Part shown: piece by piece, positions 59,443-64,000 of the stretch
Position numbering within the stretch: position 1 is the first letter of the stretch
Layout of the letters: every line of letters starts with the position of its first letter
DNA from: CAMTUH01 sp947084935
Lineage (GTDB): Bacteria > Pseudomonadota > Gammaproteobacteria > Coxiellales > Coxiellaceae
Direction of reading: 5' to 3'
Assembly: GCA_947084935.1 (NCBI GenBank)
Contig: CAMTUH010000001.1
Location: 256,509 to 320,508, forward strand
Length of the DNA stretch: 64,000 nt
The notes under the pieces: generated by a model
What the model was told of the DNA's origin: nothing
The model's database searches: none
What the model saw: the letters and a program-made list of their open reading frames with translations, nothing else
Translations under genes and position numbers: made by a program

Positions 59443-61551
59443 ATGGTGAGTTTGAATAAAATTGTAAAAACCTTTCAATACGGTGCCCACACTGTTACGT
59501 TTGAAACCGGACAGATTGCACGGCAAGCCACGGGCTCTGTTATCGTGCGGATGGGTGAAACCGTCTTATTAGTGACGGTAGTCGCCCAGAAAGAAGCCAA
59601 AGAAGGCCGTGATTTTTTCCCGTTAACGGTTAACTATCAAGAAAAGACCTACGCTGCAGGTAAAATTCCCGGCGGATATTTTAAGCGCGAAGGCCGTCCG
59701 ACGGAGAAGGAAACCCTGACGTCGCGACTCATCGACCGCCCGTTGCGGCCCTTGTTTCCAAAAGAATTTACGAACGAAGTTCAGGTTATCGCAACCGTTC
59801 TGTCGATGGACCCCGCGGTTTCGGCAGACGTTCCGGCCATGTTGGGTGCTTCGGCGGCCATTGGTCTTGCGGGGATACCGTTTAATGGTCCATTGGGGGC
59901 TGCTCGTGTCGGTTATCGAGACGGACAGTACCTATTAAACCCCTCCTTAGCAGATATCGCTACTTCGCAATTGGATCTTGTGGTGGCGGGTACTAAAGAA
60001 GCCGTATTGATGGTGGAATCGGAAGCCCATGAACTGTCTGAATCCATCATGTTGGGGGCTGTGCTGTATGGTCATGAGCAAATGCAGGTCGCCATTCGTG
60101 CTATTGAAGAGTTAGTTGAAGAGGCTCGAGGTGGCGGAGGCTCTTGGGAGTGGGCTCCCCCAGCGGTGAATAACGTTCTTGAACAGTTGATTGCTGAGAA
60201 AACGGAGTCTCGGGTTCGGGAAGCCTATCGTATTCGCGAAAAAATGGTGCGCCAGACTCAGTTGCAGAGCATACGCGACGAATTGGTTTCAGCCGTTTGT
60301 GGCGAGTCGCCTGAACAAGAAGGTCGTCCGACGAACGCGGAGGTCGCCGCTCTGTTTCACGAGTTGGAGCGAAAAATCGTTCGGCAACAAATTATATCGG
60401 GTGAACCGCGTATTGATGGTCGTGATACGAAAACAGTGCGTCCCATTTCGATTGAAGTAGGCATTTTGCCGCGTGTGCACGGTTCTGCGCTTTTTACTCG
60501 GGGAGAAACGCAGGCGCTAGTGGCTACGACGTTGGGTACCGAGCGCGATGCGCAAAGGATCGATGATCTGGATAGTGATCGTCGCGAAGATTTCATGCTG
60601 CATTACAATTTCCCCCCCTTTTCCGTGGGCGAAGTGGGTTTCATGACGGGTCCGAAGCGACGAGAAATCGGGCACGGACGTTTGGCGAAGCGCGCTGTTG
60701 TCCCCATGGTTCCAAAGCTGGAACAATTTCCCTACGTCATTCGCGTGGTTTCCGAAATATTGGAATCGAACGGCTCAAGCTCGATGGCGAGCGTGTGTGG
60801 AACGAGTTTATCGTTGATGGATGCGGGTGTGCCCGTCAAGGCTCCGGTGGCTGGGATTGCGATGGGGCTTATTAAAGAAGGGGATCAATACGCGATTTTG
60901 ACTGATATTTTAGGCGACGAAGATCATTTGGGCGATATGGATTTCAAAGTAGCCGGAACGGCAAATGGAGTAACGGCTCTGCAAATGGATATTAAAATAG
61001 AAGGGATTACTAAAGAAATTATGGAGCGTGCGTTGGATCAAGCGAAAGAAGGACGCATGCATATTCTGGGTATCATGAATCAATCGCTTGATAAACCTCG
61101 AGAACAGGTATCCGAATTGGCTCCGCGGTTAATCATGATGAAAATTAATCCCGAAAAAATTCGCGAAGTGATTGGAAAGGGCGGTGCGACTATTCGTGAA
61201 ATTACCGAAAAAACGCATTGCACGATTGATATTGCGGACGATGGCACGATAAAAATCGCGGCTGCTAACATCGAAGACGGTGAGCGAGCTAAACGTCGAA
61301 TCGAAGAATTAACTGTCGAAGTGGAACTGGATAAGACTTACGAAGGTCAAGTCATTAAAATTTTAGATTTTGGTGCTGTAGTTTCTTTCTTGGGCGCTCA
61401 TCAAGGTTTGGTGCATATTTCGCAGATCGCTGAAGAACGCGTCGAAAACGTTACCGATTACGTGCAAGAAGGGCAAGTGGTTCGCGTTAAAGTTATTGAA
61501 ATTGATCGACAAGGACGCGTTCGTTTGAGCATGAGGCAGGCGGATAAGTAA
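59443..61551 (+). CDS. pnp: Polyribonucleotide nucleotidyltransferase (PNPase)
   Basis: 702 aa from ATG 59443 (AAGGAAACC upstream); an in-frame start at 59377 lies inside rpsO. Two RNase PH-like domains (ETGQIARQATGSVIVRMGETVLL; RVHGSALFTRGETQALVATTLG), a KH domain (IREVIGKGGATIREITEKTHC) and a C-terminal S1 domain (GQVIKILDFGAVVSFLGAHQGLVHISQI) are in order. It degrades mRNA 3' to 5' by phosphorolysis and is part of the degradosome in relatives. Confidence 0.98.
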   Translation: MVSLNKIVKTFQYGAHTVTFETGQIARQATGSVIVRMGETVLLVTVVAQKEAKEGRDFFPLTVNYQEKTYAAGKIPGGYFKREGRPTEKETLTSRLIDRPLRPLFPKEFTNEVQVIATVLSMDPAVSADVPAMLGASAAIGLAGIPFNGPLGAARVGYRDGQYLLNPSLADIATSQLDLVVAGTKEAVLMVESEAHELSESIMLGAVLYGHEQMQVAIRAIEELVEEARGGGGSWEWAPPAVNNVLEQLIAEKTESRVREAYRIREKMVRQTQLQSIRDELVSAVCGESPEQEGRPTNAEVAALFHELERKIVRQQIISGEPRIDGRDTKTVRPISIEVGILPRVHGSALFTRGETQALVATTLGTERDAQRIDDLDSDRREDFMLHYNFPPFSVGEVGFMTGPKRREIGHGRLAKRAVVPMVPKLEQFPYVIRVVSEILESNGSSSMASVCGTSLSLMDAGVPVKAPVAGIAMGLIKEGDQYAILTDILGDEDHLGDMDFKVAGTANGVTALQMDIKIEGITKEIMERALDQAKEGRMHILGIMNQSLDKPREQVSELAPRLIMMKINPEKIREVIGKGGATIREITEKTHCTIDIADDGTIKIAAANIEDGERAKRRIEELTVEVELDKTYEGQVIKILDFGAVVSFLGAHQGLVHISQIAEERVENVTDYVQEGQVVRVKVIEIDRQGRVRLSMRQADK

Positions 61552-61579
61552 CGTTCTTTCGTCATTGAAGAATTAAACC

Positions 61580-61661
61580 GTAGCCTTGATGAAGCCATGC
61601 GAAATCAAGGAATTCCTGAGTTCCTGGGTTACGCCACGAAGCGTGGCTCCACCCAGGCTAC
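61580..61661. repeat. Family A palindromic repeat, inverted orientation
   Basis: GTAGCCTTGATG ... CACCCAGGCTAC, the reverse complement of the 16052-16134 type with the same internal blocks. It lies between pnp and the hydrolase gene and may form the pnp 3' hairpin. Confidence 0.85.
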
Positions 61662-61704
61662 GGGTTCCCGTTTCCGGACAATTGAAATCGACAATAAATT
61701 CTCT

Positions 61705-62379
61705 ATGATTAGTAATACAGGTAATAACAAAAATCCCTGCGATGATTACGTTGTTTTACTGCACGGCATTGCTCGTACCAACCGAATCATGCGCAAAATG
61801 GAGGGGTATTTAACTCAACAAGGATATAATGTCTATAATGACGACTATCGTTCCCGTTCCAATTCCATCGAGTTATTAGCCGATCAAATACACGAGCGCA
61901 TTCGTGAAAATTGTCACGATGAAAGTAAGCCCTTGCATTTTGTCGCGCATTCTTTGGGGGCGATTATTACTCGCCTTATTCTCGCTAAATTTCGGCCGAA
62001 GCAATTGGGGCGGGTAGTTTTGTTGGGGCCGCCTAATAATGGCAGTCAGCTGGTGGATTTTGCTAAGCGATTCAAATTTTTTGATCGCGTGTACGGTCCC
62101 GCCGGACAACAGTTGGGAACGAAGGATGAGTTAATTCGTCAGTTGCCAGCTCCCGATTACGACGTGGGCGTGATTGCCGGTGATCGCAGTGTGGATCTAC
62201 TTTTTTCTTGGTTTTTGTTGTCCGGAGCCAACGACGGAAAATTAACCGTCGAAGAAACTAAATTAGCGGGTATGAAAGACCATATTATTTTACATGCCAC
62301 CCACACCTTCATGCCCAGCAATGCAAACGTCCTGAAGCAAGTTGTTTATTTCCTCGAGAACGGAAAGTTTTTCCGGTAG
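61705..62379 (+). CDS. Alpha/beta hydrolase, lipase/PGAP1-like
   Basis: 224 aa from ATG 61705; the longer frame from 61597 runs through the repeat and is rejected. DDYVVLLHGIARTNRIMRKM gives the oxyanion-hole HG, and LHFVAHSLGAIITRLILAKF the nucleophile Ser elbow (AHSLG). GVIAGDRSVD and the C-terminal HATHTFM, with the catalytic His, complete the triad. The PGAP1/EstA-like lipases of this shape hydrolyse esters or lipids. No signal peptide is seen. Substrate unknown. Confidence 0.85.
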   Translation: MISNTGNNKNPCDDYVVLLHGIARTNRIMRKMEGYLTQQGYNVYNDDYRSRSNSIELLADQIHERIRENCHDESKPLHFVAHSLGAIITRLILAKFRPKQLGRVVLLGPPNNGSQLVDFAKRFKFFDRVYGPAGQQLGTKDELIRQLPAPDYDVGVIAGDRSVDLLFSWFLLSGANDGKLTVEETKLAGMKDHIILHATHTFMPSNANVLKQVVYFLENGKFFR

Positions 62380-62425
62380 CTAAGTCCTGTAACTAAGTCC
62401 TGTAACTAAGTCGTGTCATTCTGTA
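62380..62425. repeat. Tandem 13-bp repeats (CTAAGTCCTGTAA)
   Basis: GCTAAGTCCTGTAACTAAGT then CCTGTAACTAAGTCGTGTCA: three imperfect units directly after the hydrolase stop codon, leading into a hairpin. Confidence 0.75.
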
Positions 62426-62430
62426 GTTAA

Positions 62431-62510
62431 GTCGTGTCATCCCGAGGAGCTTTGCGACGAGGGATCTCCTTATTGTATAGAGATTCCTCGCTGTCACTCG
62501 GAATGACGAC
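62431..62510. repeat. Imperfect hairpin repeat (GTCGTGTCATCCCGAGG...)
   Basis: GTCGTGTCATCCCGAGGAGC pairs with TCACTCGGAATGACGAC at its right end; inner GGGATCTC pairs with GAGATTCC. It lies between two convergent genes and could terminate both. Confidence 0.75.
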
Positions 62511-62518
62511 ATACATTT

Positions 62519-62845
62519 CTAACAAACGTATTCCACGTGTCTCACTACGCGGCAAAAGCGATCACCCCAGTAATTGTAGTGGCAGTAGCGATTGTAATAC
62601 ACGCGTTGGCAATTCTGATAATAGCCTTGGTTCTGGCTCATGGCGGCTACCGCAATCATGCCGGCCGCGGCTCCAAAGATGATCCCAGCCGCTAATCCAT
62701 TGCCACCACCGTGGTGGTAATAATGAGGATGATAAGGGTGATAAGGATAGTGCCCGTAAGCATAGGAAGGTGCTGCGGCGAATACACCCGCAAAACCCAC
62801 CAGCCCGATCAGGGCAGCAACAATGCCTTTCTTTTTGTTTTTCAT
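62519..62845 (-). CDS. Small His/Tyr/Gly-rich secreted protein
   Basis: 108 aa from ATG 62845, chosen because it gives a signal peptide (MKNKKKGIVAALIGLVGFAGVFAAAPSYA). The mature part has YGHYPYHPYHPHYYHHGGG, a short hydrophobic glycine-zipper-like AAGIIFGAAAGMIAVAAM and a Cys/Tyr-rich tail (YYQNCQRVYYNRYCHYNYW). The His-rich start could bind metal, and the glycine zipper could insert in the outer membrane. Family unknown to me. Confidence 0.78.
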   Translation of the reverse strand: MKNKKKGIVAALIGLVGFAGVFAAAPSYAYGHYPYHPYHPHYYHHGGGNGLAAGIIFGAAAGMIAVAAMSQNQGYYQNCQRVYYNRYCHYNYWGDRFCRVVRHVEYVC

Positions 62846-63015
62846 TGGGTTATACCTATAGCAGTTAATTGAAGACGCTACCATCTTATAAGGTGAATGT
62901 TACTGGATTGTGATGGCATAAGTTAACTTTGTAACGGGGTTGTTACTTTTCTCCCCCTGCCGACGTCGGTGGGGGGCGAGGCTACGATTTGGATGGTCCG
63001 ATTGCGTTTGTTAAA

Positions 63016-63090
63016 ATGATCAAAGAGGAAGTGTCACCCGAATTGGGAGGAGAAGAAACAATGGCGCTGGCACAAAATGATTATAAGTGA
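63016..63090 (+). CDS. Possible 24-residue leader peptide upstream of the PQ-loop gene
   Basis: ATG 63016 to TGA 63090, with a second in-frame ATG at 63061 that has GGAGGAG about 8 nt upstream. The frame overlaps the next gene start at 63077 by 14 bp. Product would end ALAQNDYK. It may be a coupled leader peptide or just chance; there is no composition test for 24 codons. The gap 62885-63076 also holds a CCCCCTGCCGACGTCGGTGG hairpin. Confidence 0.35.
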   Translation: MIKEEVSPELGGEETMALAQNDYK

Positions 63091-63730
63091 ACACTTAATT
63101 GGAGAGATTTTTCTCGATATTTCTTTTCTTTTGTATTTGTTTCTGTATCCGCCGCAGGTTTATCATAATTTTCGTTATCATAAAGTTAGAGAATTAAGTT
63201 TTGGCTTTCACACGTTAATTGTAATTGCCTCGACGACCGATTTGTATTATGCCTTCGGTCGGATTGCTCAATGGCAATATCGTGCGGCGAGTGTTCTTAC
63301 GTTCGTTTGTTTGATGATACAACATGTTCAATGGTTATTGCATGCCGATAAAACGCGTTATAAATTGCTTAATTGGTGGTTGCTAACCGCGTTGATTATT
63401 ACCTTATTAGTGGGCTTATTTGTTGTTTTATATATTCACCCGGAGAGTTTGCGTATTTATATAATCGCGGGGTGGATCGAACGGCTGTGTGGTTGGACGT
63501 ATACGATACCACAAATTATTAAAAATAGCCGACAGCACTCGGCTGCTTCCATCAGCCCGGTATACGCTTCCATTGCAGTTATTACCATCATTTTAGATAC
63601 TACTGCTGCGTGGGTTTTTCATTGGGGATCGCCAAGTTTATATGGCACACCCATTTCATTGGCGATGCATACGTGGTTATTGCTGCAATGTTTTTTAATA
63701 AAAAAGAAATTAAAGCAGAATAATTTTTAA
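63077..63730 (+). CDS. PQ-loop family membrane protein
   Basis: 217 aa with about seven hydrophobic segments. Two PQ-loop motifs lie in the right places: LYPPQVYHNFRYHKVRELSFGFH and YTIPQIIKNSRQHSAASISPVY. The family (SWEET, cystinosin, KDEL-receptor relatives) moves sugars, amino acids or lipids. The substrate is unknown. The start ATG at 63077 has no Shine-Dalgarno of its own; one belongs to the overlapping upstream ATG 63061. Confidence 0.82.
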   Translation: MIISEHLIGEIFLDISFLLYLFLYPPQVYHNFRYHKVRELSFGFHTLIVIASTTDLYYAFGRIAQWQYRAASVLTFVCLMIQHVQWLLHADKTRYKLLNWWLLTALIITLLVGLFVVLYIHPESLRIYIIAGWIERLCGWTYTIPQIIKNSRQHSAASISPVYASIAVITIILDTTAAWVFHWGSPSLYGTPISLAMHTWLLLQCFLIKKKLKQNNF

Positions 63731-63769
63731 CTGCTTGATTTTTTAATCGCGTTGGTGTGAAAATAGATT

Positions 63770-63846
63770 GTAGCCTGGATGAAGCCCCGCTTTGCGGGGC
63801 GTAATCCGGGAATTCCTTGATTCCGCTAACGCTCCATCAAGGCTAC
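63770..63846. repeat. Family A palindromic repeat
   Basis: GTAGCCTGGATG ... CATCAAGGCTAC, with CCCCGC-TTT-GCGGGG inner hairpin and AATCCGGGAATTCC. Fifth copy of the family. Confidence 0.85.
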
Positions 63847-63851
63847 ACACT

Positions 63852-64000
63852 AAATATGCTGGCGATCGCCAGCACGACAAAAAAGTTACGTATTCCCTCA
63901 CTTTTAAACGCGACCAGTGGTTTGCCTTTTGGCAATTACTGACCGTGGGCTGCATCATGTCGGATTATTTACTGGAGAACCCCGTTTTTGCGGCGATTGC
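63852..64000 (+). CDS. Possible 5' part of a gene cut by the right edge
   Basis: A frame open from about 63852 encodes TYSLTFKRDQWFAFWQLLTVGCI before ATG 63957 and MSDYLLENPVFAAI after it. The residues look protein-like, but no clear start with Shine-Dalgarno is visible and only the first codons are available. Low confidence. Confidence 0.3.

Noticed and set aside
62935..63090. A longer coding remnant from 62935
   Set aside because: It passes through a GC-rich hairpin and has no start codon or recognisable domain.

Overview
The window reads as a chromosomal segment of a gammaproteobacterium, most likely a Coxiella-type member of the Legionellales. This is inferred from the rluD-pgeF and rpsO-pnp pairs, a standalone RfaH, an Aquifex-type aconitase and the density of palindromic intergenic repeats. 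No similarity search was possible, so the species is not asserted. Coding density is high. I saw no tRNA, rRNA, CRISPR array, transposase or phage gene.

Layout. (1) 1-7983: housekeeping genes, mostly on the minus strand: a DegP/DegQ-like protease cut by the window edge, pgeF, rluD, an Aquifex-type aconitase, a YiiX-like permuted NlpC/P60 protein and purB, with one plus-strand MATE exporter. (2) 8104-11940: a secreted protein of unknown function, a WbpE-like sugar aminotransferase, RfaH and a winged-helix regulator. (3) 12020-48820: a very long plus-strand surface-glycan locus preceded by a perfect ops element (11987-11998), the recruitment site for RfaH. (4) 49345-51650 (minus) and 51917-57794 (plus): nucleotide-sugar supply (UDP-glucuronate 4-epimerase type, TviB/WbpO type dehydrogenase, UDP-glucose dehydrogenase, pgi, galU) with a dicarboxylate symporter and an SDR between them. 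(5) 57852-64000: a flippase-like membrane protein, rpsO-pnp, a lipase-like hydrolase, a small His/Tyr-rich secreted protein and a PQ-loop membrane protein.

How the glycan locus works. pseB, pseC, a PseH-like GNAT, pseG, a NeuB-type synthase and a CMP-sugar synthetase together cover every step of a pseudaminic-acid-like nonulosonate pathway. Two complete HisH/HisF ammonia-supply pairs flank three WbpG/PseA-type N-acetyl sugar amidotransferases, pointing to acetamidino groups on one or more sugars. A Gfo/Idh oxidoreductase and a class III aminotransferase sit inside the same operon. Downstream are glycosyltransferases, capsule-synthesis-like proteins, a one-piece ABC flippase, two asparagine-synthase-like proteins, two PhyH-type dioxygenases, two methyltransferases, a P-loop kinase and gmd/fcl for GDP-6-deoxyhexose. 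No Wzy polymerase, Wzx flippase or WaaL ligase is visible.

The most unusual content is repetitive. A 153-bp palindromic element occurs twice, once in frame inside a glycosyltransferase gene (like Rickettsia palindromic elements) and once starting on the stop codon of hisF2. Several intergenic regions hold hairpins nested inside hairpins, and in several genes the stop codon or Shine-Dalgarno sequence lies inside a repeat.
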